A DNA stretch of 64,000 nt from Thermasporomyces sp036564245 (GCA_036564245.1 DATCKU010000086.1:1-64000), one strand, 5' to 3'. Shown: positions 18,016 to 26,983, counted from the stretch's first letter. Notes: generated by a model not told the origin, from the letters alone. Numbers and translations are program-made.

Positions 18016-18306
18016 GGGTGACGTCCCTTCTTTCGTTCGTAGGAGTTGGGTGTCGGCGGCAGGGAGCCGACGGATGTCCAACCATCGTTGGGGCGCCACG
18101 TGGGCGGTGGCGTGAGTGATCGTCTTCTGTGGAAAAATCAGCCGGAACGCCCGTCTGTGGATAGCCAGGGCGGCAGCGGGGAGGTCGGGTTGCGCCTAAT
18201 GAGCGAGACCGGCGACGAGGGGCCGTGTCGCTCAGGGCGGTCGACATCGTAGGCTCGACGTACGCGGTGATCCCGCCCACAGGAGGAGGGCGAGATGCCC
18301 GACCGC

Positions 18307-18365
18307 GAGGGCTCTGCCCCCGCGAAACCCCGACAACCAAACCCGGAGGGCTCCGCTCCCGCGAA
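18307..18365. repeat. 39-bp-period direct repeat upstream of ybaB
   Basis: Two 20-base copies beginning GAGGGCTC and ending CCCGCGAA (18307-18326 and 18346-18365) differ at two positions. The 39-base unit is followed by partial similarity up to about 18400. It lies in the 415-base gap 18016-18430 between the secreted-protein gene and ybaB, where I find no gene. Confidence 0.6.
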
Positions 18366-18430
18366 CTTTGCCAATGGGTCTCGCGGGGCTGGTCCTGCCA
18401 ACCTCCACAGCCCAGACGAGGGAGATCATC

Positions 18431-18772
18431 GTGTTCTCTGGCGGAACGCCCGATATGCAGCAGCTTCTGCAGCAGGCCCAGAAGATGCAGCAGGATCTGA
18501 TGTCCGCGCAGGACGAGCTCGCGCAGGCCGAGGTCACGGGCACCTCTGGCGGCGGGCTGGTCACGGCGACCGTCAACGGCATCGGTGAGCTGCTGCGGCT
18601 CGACATCAAGGCTGAGGCGTGCGACCCGTCGGACACCGAGACTCTCGCCGATTTGATCGTCGCCGCGGTCCGTGACGCAGGTACGAACGCCAAGACTCTG
18701 GCTGCCCAGAAGCTCGGCCCATTGGCCGGGGGACTCGGCGGTCTGACTGGCGGTCTCGGGCTGCCGGGCTAG
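18431..18772 (+). CDS. ybaB: YbaB/EbfC nucleoid-associated protein
   Basis: 113 residues. It begins VFSGGTPDMQQLLQQAQKMQ, the amphipathic N-terminal helix of the family, then GGGLVTATVNGIGELLRLDI and a C-terminal helix. A Gly/Leu-rich tail ends it. The dimer binds DNA and is usually co-transcribed with recR. GTG 18431 is chosen because GAGGGAG lies about 7 bases upstream and the family start matches; the frame is open further up. recR follows 25 bases downstream. Confidence 0.92.
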   Translation: MFSGGTPDMQQLLQQAQKMQQDLMSAQDELAQAEVTGTSGGGLVTATVNGIGELLRLDIKAEACDPSDTETLADLIVAAVRDAGTNAKTLAAQKLGPLAGGLGGLTGGLGLPG

Positions 18773-18797
18773 ACCGATCGAGAGCGAGGCCGCAACG

Positions 18798-19397
18798 GTG
18801 TACGAAGGCGTCGTCCAAGATCTCATCGACGAGTTGGCGCGACTGCCCGGTATCGGGCCCAAGGGTGCTCAGCGCATCGCGTTCCACCTCGTGGCTGCAG
18901 ACCCGGTCGACGTACGCCGGCTCGCCGACGCCTTGCTGCAGGTCAAGGAACGCATCCGGTTCTGCGACATCTGTGGCAACGTCGCCGAGGAGGAGCAGTG
19001 CCGCATCTGCCGGGATCCGCGTCGGGACCCGGCGTTCCTCTGCGTGGTCGAGGAGCCGAAAGACGTCGTGGCGATCGAACGGACGCGCGAGTACCGGGGT
19101 CGGTACCACGTGCTGGGTGGGGCGATCAGCCCGATCGAAGGCGTCGGACCGGATGATCTGCGCATACGCGAACTTATGACGCGGCTCGCGGACGGCACGG
19201 TTCAGGAGGTCATTCTCGCCACCGACCCCAACCTCGAGGGTGAGGCGACCGCCACCTATCTCGCCCGCATGCTCTCGCCGTTGGGGTTGCGGGTGACCAG
19301 GCTGGCGAGCGGACTACCGGTGGGCGGTGATCTGGAGTACGCCGACGAGGTGACACTGGGGCGAGCCTTCGAAGGGCGGCGACTGCTCGATGCCTGA
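18798..19397 (+). CDS. recR: Recombination mediator RecR
   Basis: 199 residues, normal length. It has the helix-hairpin-helix start (LARLPGIGPKGAQRIAFHL), the zinc finger CDIC...CRIC at about residues 55-72, a Toprim domain (VVEEPKDVVAIERT, then YHVLGGAISP) and the C-terminal GLRVTRLASGLPVGGDLEYAD. RecR acts with RecF/RecO to load RecA on gapped DNA. It starts at GTG 18798 and forms an operon with ybaB. Confidence 0.97.
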   Translation: MYEGVVQDLIDELARLPGIGPKGAQRIAFHLVAADPVDVRRLADALLQVKERIRFCDICGNVAEEEQCRICRDPRRDPAFLCVVEEPKDVVAIERTREYRGRYHVLGGAISPIEGVGPDDLRIRELMTRLADGTVQEVILATDPNLEGEATATYLARMLSPLGLRVTRLASGLPVGGDLEYADEVTLGRAFEGRRLLDA

Positions 19398-19516
19398 CGC
19401 CGCTCGACGGGACCCATCCGCACGGCGAGTGAGCGGCCGTCGTCGGCAACTGGCCGCGAGCCGCCGCTCGATGACGCACAATCGCGAGTGCGAGGAGACC
19501 TTTGGGGGTTGGACAG

Positions 19517-20071
19517 GTGCCAGGCAGTGACGTCGAGGACTTCGCCCAGGAGATCGCCGACCAGATTGAGAGCTTCCTCATCGCTCTCCGTGAGATCGCG
19601 CGCTCGGAGGAGCAGTCGACCGCGGTGCCGATGCTGTTGCTGGAGGTCAGCCAGCTGATGCTCGCCGGCGGTCGGCTCGGCGCGATCAGTGACATCGTGC
19701 CGGCCGAGCGCTTCGAGCCTGATCCGGGGCCCGATCCCGACCTCGACGAGCTGCGCGAGCGCCTGGGATACCTGCTCGCCGACGTGGACATCTACACCGA
19801 GGTCTTCGATCCGTACGGAAAAGAGGTCGAGCTGCTGCACGGGCGGCTGTCGGACGACCTGGCGGGCATCGCCGCTGCGCTGGTGCACGGTCTGAAACAC
19901 CACCGGGCCGGACGTATCGACGAGGCTTTGTGGTGGTGGCAGTTCTCGTACCTCTCGAGTTGGGGGGCCGAGGCAGGGGCCGTCCTGCGAGCGTTGCACT
20001 CGATCGTCGCCCACGCTCGGCTCGACACGAGCGACGACGAGTCGGTCGATGCCACCAAGCTGCGACGCTGA
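19517..20071 (+). CDS. DUF5063 family protein
   Basis: 184 residues from GTG 19517, with a G-rich stretch about 9 bases upstream; a TTG at 19502 is the alternative. Mostly helical and acidic: DVEDFAQEIADQIESFLIAL, then DELRERLGYLLADVDIY and the WWWQFSYLSSWGAEA motif near the end. This family regularly follows recR in actinomycetes; its role is unknown. The acidic tail ends DESVDATKLRR. Confidence 0.8.
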   Translation: MPGSDVEDFAQEIADQIESFLIALREIARSEEQSTAVPMLLLEVSQLMLAGGRLGAISDIVPAERFEPDPGPDPDLDELRERLGYLLADVDIYTEVFDPYGKEVELLHGRLSDDLAGIAAALVHGLKHHRAGRIDEALWWWQFSYLSSWGAEAGAVLRALHSIVAHARLDTSDDESVDATKLRR

Positions 20072-20190
20072 CCCGAGACCGGCTGGATGCGGGCCGCAGA
20101 TCGAACCCTGAATTCTCAGACTCGGGCTGACCTTGCATTCGTACGCTTCGAGCCGGTGGCGAGCGGGCGAAACGGCCGTATCGTGAGCAC

Positions 20191-21234
20191 ATGGTCGGCA
20201 GCGATTCCACGGGCAGTTCCACGGGCGATCGTCGCGGCTTCGCGACCACTGGCCTGCACCATGTCACCGCGATCGGCGGTGACCCCCAGCGCAACGTCGA
20301 GTTCTACCTGCGTACGTTGGGGCTTCGCCTGGTCAAGACCACCGTCAACTTCGACGACCCTGGCACGTACCACCTCTACTACGGCGACGAACGCGGTCTG
20401 CCCGGATCGCTCATCACGTTCTTCCCGTGGCCTGGTGCGCCGAAAGGGCGCCGCGGCGTGGGTCAGGCGACCACGACGGCGTTCTCGGTTCCGGAGACCT
20501 CGATCGGCTGGTGGAAGCAACACCTGGAGTCGCAAGACGTCGAGGTCAGCGACGTCGTCACCCGGGAAGGCGAAGAGGTGCTGGCACTCCGCGACCCCGA
20601 CGGCCTTGCGATCGAGCTCGTCGCCCACCCGCAGGAAGATCCGCGCGATCCGTGGCGTCTCGGCTTGGTCCCGCCCGAGCATGCGATTCGTGGGCTGCAC
20701 TCCGTCACGCTCACGGTCTCCCGTGAGGACGCGACGGCCGCCATGCTGCTCGACGGCCTCGGTTTGCGGTACGACAGCGAGCAACGTGCAGGCGGGGCGG
20801 CGCGCGGGATTCCGTCACGGTTCCGGTTCGCTGCGGGAGACGGGGGCCCAGGTGCGTACGTCGACGTCGAAGTCACCCCGCACGCCCCGGATGGACTCGT
20901 GGCGGTGGGCACCATCCACCACGTGGCGTGGCGCGCCCCGGACGAGGAGACCCAGATCGCGTGGCGTGAGCAGCTGCTCGACGACGGCGTGCAGGTGACG
21001 TCGATCATGGATCGGCAGTACTTCCGTTCGATCTACTTCCGAGAGCCTGCGGGCACCCTGCTGGAGATCGCAACCGACCAGCCCGGGTTCGCCATCGACG
21101 AGCCACTGCTGGAGCTCGGGCAGGCACTCAAGCTTCCGCCGTGGTTGGAGCCCAACCGCGAGCAGATCGAGGCGGCGCTCCCCAAGCTCAACCTGCCGCG
21201 CGAGGGCGATCAGCTCAACGCCACGCGTTCCTGA
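20191..21234 (+). CDS. Ring-cleaving dioxygenase, VOC family (MhqA/MhqO type)
   Basis: 347 residues with two tandem VOC modules. The first starts GLHHVTAIGGDPQRNVEFY, the second IRGLHSVTLTV. The His and Glu metal ligands are visible in LHHVT, IHHVAW and EPAGTLLEIATD. Enzymes of this type open hydroquinone or catechol rings with Fe(II), often in quinone detoxification. ATG 20191 lies 6 bases after TATCGT (20179-20184), a leaderless layout. Its 3' end overlaps the convergent sigma-factor gene by 25 bases. Confidence 0.85.
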   Translation: MVGSDSTGSSTGDRRGFATTGLHHVTAIGGDPQRNVEFYLRTLGLRLVKTTVNFDDPGTYHLYYGDERGLPGSLITFFPWPGAPKGRRGVGQATTTAFSVPETSIGWWKQHLESQDVEVSDVVTREGEEVLALRDPDGLAIELVAHPQEDPRDPWRLGLVPPEHAIRGLHSVTLTVSREDATAAMLLDGLGLRYDSEQRAGGAARGIPSRFRFAAGDGGPGAYVDVEVTPHAPDGLVAVGTIHHVAWRAPDEETQIAWREQLLDDGVQVTSIMDRQYFRSIYFREPAGTLLEIATDQPGFAIDEPLLELGQALKLPPWLEPNREQIEAALPKLNLPREGDQLNATRS

Positions 21235-22412
21235 AGGATCGCCCGCTCGGCCGGATTCGCAGTGAGTGCGAGTGCCTGCCGGTTGGCGGTCTGCGCCTCG
21301 TCCGGTCGGCCGAGCTCCAGCAGCAGCTCGGCGCGGGTTGCGTGGTAGAGGTGGTACGCCTGGAGCGCATCGGCCAAGGCGTCGAGCTCTGCCATCGCGG
21401 CCCGTGGTCCGCTCGTGTAGCGAACGGCGATGGCTCGGTGCAGGCGGGTCACGGGAGAGGGAGCCAGGCCTAGCAGCATGTCGTACAGCAGGACGATCTG
21501 CTCCCAGTCGGTCTCCTCGAACGTCGGCGCTTCGGCATGACAGGCCACGATGGCGGCTTGGAGCTGGTAAGGGCCTGGGCGTTTCTGCCTGGCTGCACGG
21601 CTGAGCAGGGCGATGGCGTCCTGGATCGCCTCCCGGTCCCAGAGCGAGCGGTCTTGGTCTTTGAGGAGGATCAGCGAACCGTCCCGCCCGAAACGTGCGG
21701 CGTCGCGTGCGCGATGCAGCCGGATCAGCGCGAGCAGACCGGCGACCTCCGGCTGCGTGGGCATGAGCTGGTGGAGGAGGGAAGCGAGCCATTCGGCGTC
21801 GTCGACCAGATCGCGCTCGTGGACCCGGTCGGCTGTGGAGAGATAGCCCTCGTTGAGGACGAGGTAGATCACCGCCAGGACTTGGTTCAGGCGTTCGGCG
21901 AGCTCGTCGTCGTCTGGGATGCGGTACGGGATACCAGCGGCGGCGATCTTCTGTTTCGCTCGTGTGATTCGCTGGGCGACGGTGCTCTCGCGGACGAGGA
22001 AGGCACGGGCGATCTGCGCCGTGGTCAATCCACACACGACCCTGAGCGTGAGCGCGATCTGCGCCTCTCGGGAGAGTGTCGGGTGGCAGCATGTGAAGAT
22101 CAGCCGGAGTCGATCGTCGGGTTCGGGTTGGATCAGGTGTTCGAGCTGCGCGAGCTTGCTGCGGTAGTTGGCCTGCCGACGCAAAAGGTCGATGCCACGT
22201 CGGCGGGCCACGGTGAGAAGCCAGGCGTCCGGTTGCTGTGGGATGCCGTCGACAGGCCAGCGTTCGAGGGCCGCGAGAACCGCGTCCTGGACGAGGTCTT
22301 CAGCGGTGGCGAAGTCGCCCGTGACATACATCAGTGAGGCGGCGAGCTTGCCCGCGTGCTCTCGCACCACGTGGGCCAACTCACCATGCGACAGCTCGCG
22401 TGAGCTGCTCAT
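21210..22412 (-). CDS. ECF42-type RNA polymerase sigma factor
   Basis: 400 residues. The sigma-2 region (ATAEDLVQDAVLAALERWP) and sigma-4 region (VVCGLTTAQIARAFLVRESTVAQRITRAK) are followed by a long C-terminal extension of about 220 residues with TPR-like helices. This is the ECF42 architecture, where the extension replaces an anti-sigma factor. The ATG at 22412 overlaps the stop of the upstream DGPF gene (ATGA), the partner these sigmas normally have. The signal it answers is not evident. Confidence 0.88.
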   Translation of the reverse strand: MSSSRELSHGELAHVVREHAGKLAASLMYVTGDFATAEDLVQDAVLAALERWPVDGIPQQPDAWLLTVARRRGIDLLRRQANYRSKLAQLEHLIQPEPDDRLRLIFTCCHPTLSREAQIALTLRVVCGLTTAQIARAFLVRESTVAQRITRAKQKIAAAGIPYRIPDDDELAERLNQVLAVIYLVLNEGYLSTADRVHERDLVDDAEWLASLLHQLMPTQPEVAGLLALIRLHRARDAARFGRDGSLILLKDQDRSLWDREAIQDAIALLSRAARQKRPGPYQLQAAIVACHAEAPTFEETDWEQIVLLYDMLLGLAPSPVTRLHRAIAVRYTSGPRAAMAELDALADALQAYHLYHATRAELLLELGRPDEAQTANRQALALTANPAERAILQERVALS

Positions 22413-22750
22413 GACTCCACAGGTCGAATCTCGACGATGGGACAACCGGGCCAGGTCCTCACCATGCGCAGGGCGGCGTCCAGGTCCTCGACCTCGATTT
22501 CGAGGTAACCACTCACCACTTCCTTGCCTTCGACGAACGGACCATCGGTGACGATCGGCTCCCCGCCGCCGAGCCGGACCGTCGTCGCTGTCTGCGGCCC
22601 CTGAAGCTTGTTTCCACCGCGGATCACGTGGGCGTTGTCGGCCATCCACTGCCGAACGCGCTCGTAGGCACGTTCGCGCTCGGTCTGACTCATCGCCTGT
22701 AGTTCCTGGGCGAACTGTTCGTCGTCGACGAACAACAGCACGTACTTCAC
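22409..22750 (-). CDS. DGPF/YCII-domain protein, partner of ECF42 sigma
   Basis: 113 residues. It starts VKYVLLFVDDEQFAQELQAM at GTG 22750 with GAAGGAG upstream; an in-frame ATG at 22789 lies before that ribosome binding site. The family signature appears as VTDGPFVEGKEVVSGYLEIE. YCII-like domains are ferredoxin-fold proteins that probably bind small molecules. Genes of this type sit next to ECF42 sigma factors as likely targets. Confidence 0.88.
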   Translation of the reverse strand: MKYVLLFVDDEQFAQELQAMSQTERERAYERVRQWMADNAHVIRGGNKLQGPQTATTVRLGGGEPIVTDGPFVEGKEVVSGYLEIEVEDLDAALRMVRTWPGCPIVEIRPVES

Positions 22751-22785
22751 GATCTCACGCTCCTTCGACCGACGTGGGCTCGGGC

Positions 22786-23268
22786 TCATGGCTGGCCGAA
22801 GAGCTCGGCCATGCGGCGGGTCATCTCCTCCGGAGTCACGTCTTCGACATGCGTCGCGATCGTCCAGCCGTGGCCGAACGGGTCGATGATGTAGCCGTCG
22901 CGGTCGCCGTAGAACTGATTCTCGGGAGTGCGCTTGAGCTCGGCGCCGAGCTTCACCGCGCGTTCGATGGTGGCGTCCACGTCTTCGACGTAGACGAACA
23001 GGAAGGTGGGCGAGCCGTCGAGCCCGCCAGAGGGCGGGGCCTTCGTGGCAGAGAGTGGTGACTCATCCTCCACGATGAGGACGGAATCGCCGATCTCGAT
23101 CTCGGCGTGAGCGACTGTGCCGTTCTGGCCGGGGAATCGCATGCGCTCAGTGGCTCCGAACACCTCTCCGTAGAACTCGAGCGCTCGGGCAGCACCGCGG
23201 ACGACGAGCGCGGGCGTGACCCTGCGGTAGGTGTCTGGGATGGGTTTGGGACTGGTTGCCGGGCTCAT
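22786..23268 (-). CDS. VOC/PhnB-like protein, first gene of the sigma operon
   Basis: 160 residues from ATG 23268 with an AGGGGAG about 8 bases upstream. One VOC module: RVTPALVVRGAARALEFYGEVFGA at the start, then GSPTFLFVYVEDVDATIERA and DGYIIDPFGHGWTIATHVED. It lacks the full catalytic ligand set of glyoxalase I. It leads a three-gene unit with the DGPF and sigma genes (35 bases, then a 4-base overlap), consistent with the enzyme-like genes that accompany ECF42 sigmas. Confidence 0.82.
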   Translation of the reverse strand: MSPATSPKPIPDTYRRVTPALVVRGAARALEFYGEVFGATERMRFPGQNGTVAHAEIEIGDSVLIVEDESPLSATKAPPSGGLDGSPTFLFVYVEDVDATIERAVKLGAELKRTPENQFYGDRDGYIIDPFGHGWTIATHVEDVTPEEMTRRMAELFGQP

Positions 23269-23518
23269 CTGATTTCTCCCCTTACTGCCGGCGCTTTGAT
23301 CTTTCCTAGTGGCCGAGTGCTCGGGAGTGCAGCCCGTGCTACCCAGCCTCTTGACCATATGACGATTGGCGACCCGGCTCATACGACAACCGCTCCCGAC
23401 GATCAGTGGAGAGCACTGATTCAGGCGTACGTGCGTCGAGTCGATGAGTCCGCCGATCGACCGGGGTCTAACCGAGAGAGCCACCTGCAGTGGGAAGACC
23501 GAGAAGATCGTTGAGCTC

Positions 23519-23590
23519 ATGGCCGCCACAGCATTACCGCAGGTCGTGGACGCCGAGACGTGGCAGCGTCACCTGGCTGCACCGGGTTCA
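23519..23590 (+). pseudogene. 5' fragment of a DUF899-like gene
   Basis: About 24 codons from ATG 23519 read MAATALPQVVDAETWQRHL, which matches the start of DUF899 (thioredoxin-like) proteins. After LAA the similarity stops exactly where the dispersed 49-nt element begins (23586). The rest of the gene is absent. The remainder of 23269-23518 shows no gene I can support. Confidence 0.5.
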
Positions 23591-23649
23591 CCATGTGCAC
23601 TACGCCCGTCGGAGGTGCACTACGTGTCGGCACGTGTCACACCTCCGAC
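23586..23649 (+). repeat. Dispersed 49-nt 3'-end element, copy 2 (with extended hairpin)
   Basis: Core 23586-23634. The left box is degenerate (TTCACCA), but the following TGTGCACTACGCC is identical to the copies at 33687 and 47089, and the end is TCGGCACG. GTCGGAGGTG (23608-23617) pairs perfectly with CACCTCCGAC (23640-23649), with a nested ACGTG/CACGT pair inside. Differences from the 47 kb copy are largely compensated across the stem. Confidence 0.8.
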
Positions 23650-23816
23650 AAGCCCCTACGTGCCCGCGCCCACCAGTGAGCACTGCCCGCTCGTCCGTTT
23701 CCGAGGATTCACCCGGTCGTCGGCATCGACGTCCTCTTCCGGCAGCCTGATGTGACTTGTCGGGTGCGCTTGCCGCCCGCACCATGAACGCGGAGATCGA
23801 CACGAAGGAGCTAGCG

Positions 23817-25184
23817 GTGGCGGGCGGGACGTCTCGAGGCAGTGATGGGGATACTCCGCTGAGCCGACGGCAACTCCTGGCCGCCGGCGCGGGTGCTGCC
23901 GGTCTTGGAGTGGGACGGAACGCCGAATCCACGTCGTCGGCTAGTGGCAAAGCATCAGGTCCACGCGAGAGCGGGACGAAGTCGTTCGGTGGCCGGATCA
24001 GTCGACAGCAGCTCGAGCACTACCTGTCGCATGCGATCACCTTTCAAGGGTTGACGGCGAGTTTTCCTGAGGGCACCAGCGACACGTTCGATGACGACGT
24101 GCGGATGCTCGCGAACATCGGCGCGCGCTTCGTCGGCCAGGCGGGCTACGCGTGGGCGCCGCCGAACGACGACGATGCGCACTTCGCCTTGGCAGCAGAG
24201 CGCGCCCGGAAAGTGCACCGCGTTCTTCCGGACGTCATGCTCCAGGCGGCGGTGTTCGAGACCGCGTACACCTCGGTCGAGAACATCCAGATACCGGGCT
24301 GGGTCTTCGCGGAATTCGACATGCCGAAGGAGCAGCGGACGTTCGACTACGAGGCCATGCTGTTCGAGAACGGCCGGTTCGTCGACCACTGGGGCCCTGG
24401 CGCCTCAGTCCCTGACGTACGACGACGTGAGACGCAGCTGTGGTTCTTCTACCGGGCCGCCCGGTACATCGACGCCGGACATGAGTCGATCCATTTCGGC
24501 CAGATGGAGCTCACCGGCGCAGAAGATTCGAACCATGATGCGTGGGCGGAGCTGTTGAGTCGCGTACGCAGGTATGCGCGCAGGAACGCAAGACGTGGCC
24601 TCGTACTCATCTCAGCGCATACCTATGGGCTTGTCCGCGACGGCAAGCTGCTCCTGGACTTCCATTCCTGGCCGTTGCGTCCGGACGAGGTTGTCGACCA
24701 GCCCCAGCATGCTGTCCTGAGGCTGGAACAGGACCTCGGAAACCTGAGCGGAATCTATCGTCGTAGCAAGGGCGGAGTCACACCCAGCGGGTGGTACACC
24801 GATTCCTTGACCTACGTCGTCGAGTTCGACAACTACGGGGGAGTGGGGCCGAACCCAGGCGAGCCGGACCTTTCCTCGATATGGACCTGGGGCTACGACG
24901 AGATCGCGTGGTTCGCTCGTCAACCCGAGTCCTACCGGAACAGCTGGCTCCGCTACGCGTGGGACTGGGTCCGTGCGAACGACCCGACAGGCTGGGTCAT
25001 GATGCCTGGGCGCAGGACCTTGGGCAATGCCCCGATCACTCTCGAGGCTCCTCTCCACACCGCCGATGGCACCATCGAGCAGGTGAAGGCGTGGATGTTC
25101 AAGGGTGCCACCAGGAGCACACACAACCCGGCCGGGTTCAGCGTCGAGGAGACCATCAAGGCGATCTGGAACGACGATCGCTGA
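23817..25184 (+). CDS. Tat-exported protein of unknown function (possible glycosidase-like fold)
   Basis: 455 residues from GTG 23817, chosen because GAAGGAG sits 6 bases upstream; two in-frame ATGs lie further 5'. The N-terminus has a twin-arginine signal, LSRRQLLAAGAGAAGLGVG. The mature part carries FVGQAGYAWAPPND, IHFGQMELTG, LISAHTYGLV and SLTYVVEFDNYGG, an alternating strand-helix pattern with buried acidic and aromatic residues that recalls a TIM-barrel glycosidase. I do not recognise the family. It stands alone between two − strand operons. Confidence 0.7.
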   Translation: MAGGTSRGSDGDTPLSRRQLLAAGAGAAGLGVGRNAESTSSASGKASGPRESGTKSFGGRISRQQLEHYLSHAITFQGLTASFPEGTSDTFDDDVRMLANIGARFVGQAGYAWAPPNDDDAHFALAAERARKVHRVLPDVMLQAAVFETAYTSVENIQIPGWVFAEFDMPKEQRTFDYEAMLFENGRFVDHWGPGASVPDVRRRETQLWFFYRAARYIDAGHESIHFGQMELTGAEDSNHDAWAELLSRVRRYARRNARRGLVLISAHTYGLVRDGKLLLDFHSWPLRPDEVVDQPQHAVLRLEQDLGNLSGIYRRSKGGVTPSGWYTDSLTYVVEFDNYGGVGPNPGEPDLSSIWTWGYDEIAWFARQPESYRNSWLRYAWDWVRANDPTGWVMMPGRRTLGNAPITLEAPLHTADGTIEQVKAWMFKGATRSTHNPAGFSVEETIKAIWNDDR

Positions 25185-25229
25185 CCGTGATGTCGAGGCG
25201 GCGCACCTGGCCGATGCCAGCGAGGTGCG

Positions 25230-26054
25230 CTACGGCTTGCGGGCCACCGCGCAGTATGCCCAGCGCGATCCCTCGCTGTCAGCGACTTCCGGATCTTCAG
25301 CGCCCCACACCCCGAGATGGGCGAGGTCTGGTGTGGCTCCGTCGTACGGAGGCACGATCTCGAGGCCCTCGAAGAACCGCTCGATGTCCTCCCGGGACCG
25401 CAGGTAGAGCTGCTCGCTGGCGTTCTCGTACACCTTCTGGACGCGCGCAGCGACCTCCTCGGAGTTCTTGTCCGTCGTGCCGTGCGAGAGCGACAGGTAG
25501 CTTCCCGACGGGAACGCGTCCATGTAGCGGCGGATCAGCCCCCAGGGGTCTCGCTCATCTGAGACGAAATGCACGACCGAGACGAGCATCAGGCCGACCG
25601 GTTGGTTGAAGTCGATCAGCTCGCGAAGCTCCGGGTGGTTGAGGATCCCGTCGGGATCGCGGAGGTCGCCGCCGATGAAGGCGGTGTTCGGTGTGTTGGC
25701 GAGCAGGTGCTTGCCGTGTACCTGCACCATCGGATCGTTGTCGACGTAGACGACACGGGCATCGGGCGCAACTGCCTGGACCGCCTCGTGGGTGTTGTTG
25801 CGGGTCGGCAAGCCGGCTCCGATGTCGATGAACTGCCGGATGCCCGCCTCAGCGGCAAGCCACCGCGCCGAGCGTTGCAGGAAGCCGCGGTTGGCCCATG
25901 CGGCGTCCTCCAGCTCCGGTGCAGCCGCCCGCACCATCTCGGCGGCGCGGCGGTCAACCTCGAAGTGTTCCGTGCCGCCGAGGTAGTAGTCGTACATCCG
26001 GCCGGCACTCGGCTTCGTCGGGTCGACGCCTGGGGGGATCACGTCGGAGCTCAT
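25230..26054 (-). CDS. DUF574/SAM_MT-type methyltransferase
   Basis: 274 residues from ATG 26054 with GGGAGG just upstream; MGDDLERE further up is an alternative. It opens with the family signature DPTKPSAGRMYDYYLGG, then has the Rossmann motif FIDIGAGLPT and the acceptor strand VVYVDNDPMV. GGDLRDPDGIL and MLVSVVHFV follow. The family is abundant in actinomycetes with mostly unknown substrates. It lies 57 bases downstream of dprE2 on the same strand and could be its last operon member. Confidence 0.85.
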   Translation of the reverse strand: MSSDVIPPGVDPTKPSAGRMYDYYLGGTEHFEVDRRAAEMVRAAAPELEDAAWANRGFLQRSARWLAAEAGIRQFIDIGAGLPTRNNTHEAVQAVAPDARVVYVDNDPMVQVHGKHLLANTPNTAFIGGDLRDPDGILNHPELRELIDFNQPVGLMLVSVVHFVSDERDPWGLIRRYMDAFPSGSYLSLSHGTTDKNSEEVAARVQKVYENASEQLYLRSREDIERFFEGLEIVPPYDGATPDLAHLGVWGAEDPEVADSEGSRWAYCAVARKP

Positions 26055-26111
26055 CGCGGCCTCCCGTTCAAGATCGTCGCCCATAGTCTGCCACACGGAT
26101 CGTGACGGTGC

Positions 26112-26879
26112 TCAGCGGTAGCTGACCCGCCGCCACAGGGGCCGGGGCAGCAGCCGGAGAACCGAGAAGACAGGTAGCAGCGTGGCCGGAACCCACACGA
26201 CCTCACGGCGACGCGCGAGCCCGTCGACCACGGCCTGGGCGACGTCGTCAGGGCCGACCGTGAACGGCGCTTCAGGCAAGCCCGTGGTCATCTTCGTCCG
26301 TACGAATCCGGGCCGGACCACCATCACCGACGCACCCGTACCAGCCAGCGCATCACCCAAGCCCTGGGCAAAGCCGTCGAGACCTGCCTTGGCGGCGCCG
26401 TAGACGTAGTTGGCCTTGCGAACCCTGACCCCTGCCACCGAGGAGAGCACGATGAACGTGCCGTGACCCTGACGCCGCAACACCTCCGCGACGGCGAGAC
26501 CGGCCGACACGTGGCCGGCGAAGTTGGCGACCGCGGAGTGAGCGGCCGCCACCGGATCGTTCTCATAGTCGGAGGTCGAGCCCAGCACGCCGATGGCATC
26601 GATGACCACATCGAGGTCGCCCAGCACAGCTGTCGCCTGCCCGATCGCCGCCTGATGTGTTTCGGGTCGGGTGATGTCGAACTCGATCGTCTGGACGAGC
26701 GTCGCCCCGGCGTTGCGGAGGCGTTCGGCCGCCTCGTCGGCCTCCGGGGTCGGGTTTCGTACGGCGAGGACGACGCGGCGCGTGCCACGCTCGACCAATG
26801 CGCGGACGATCGCCAGGCCGATCTCGCTTCGTCCGCCGAGCAGCAGGGCCGTATCCACACCGCCGAGCGCGTTTCTCAC
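26112..26879 (-). CDS. dprE2: Decaprenylphosphoryl-2-keto-ribose reductase (SDR)
   Basis: 255-residue short-chain dehydrogenase. The NAD-binding motif is LLLGGRSEIGLAIV, the catalytic serine is in FIVLSSVAGV and the YGAAK motif supplies Tyr and Lys. Together with DprE1 it converts decaprenyl-phosphoribose to decaprenyl-phosphoarabinose, reducing the 2-keto intermediate. GTG 26879 has AAGGAG about 8 bases upstream. It is the third gene after ubiA and dprE1, 104 bases from the latter. The assignment rests on SDR family features plus this context. Confidence 0.82.
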   Translation of the reverse strand: MRNALGGVDTALLLGGRSEIGLAIVRALVERGTRRVVLAVRNPTPEADEAAERLRNAGATLVQTIEFDITRPETHQAAIGQATAVLGDLDVVIDAIGVLGSTSDYENDPVAAAHSAVANFAGHVSAGLAVAEVLRRQGHGTFIVLSSVAGVRVRKANYVYGAAKAGLDGFAQGLGDALAGTGASVMVVRPGFVRTKMTTGLPEAPFTVGPDDVAQAVVDGLARRREVVWVPATLLPVFSVLRLLPRPLWRRVSYR

Positions 26880-26983
26880 CGGCCGTTCTCCTTCCGCAAT
26901 GACCTGCCGTTTCTCCGGGTCCAGCTAGGGGTGTGGGCCGGGCGGAACCCGAAAAGCCCTCTGCTGTGGTCAGTCTGGCCTCT

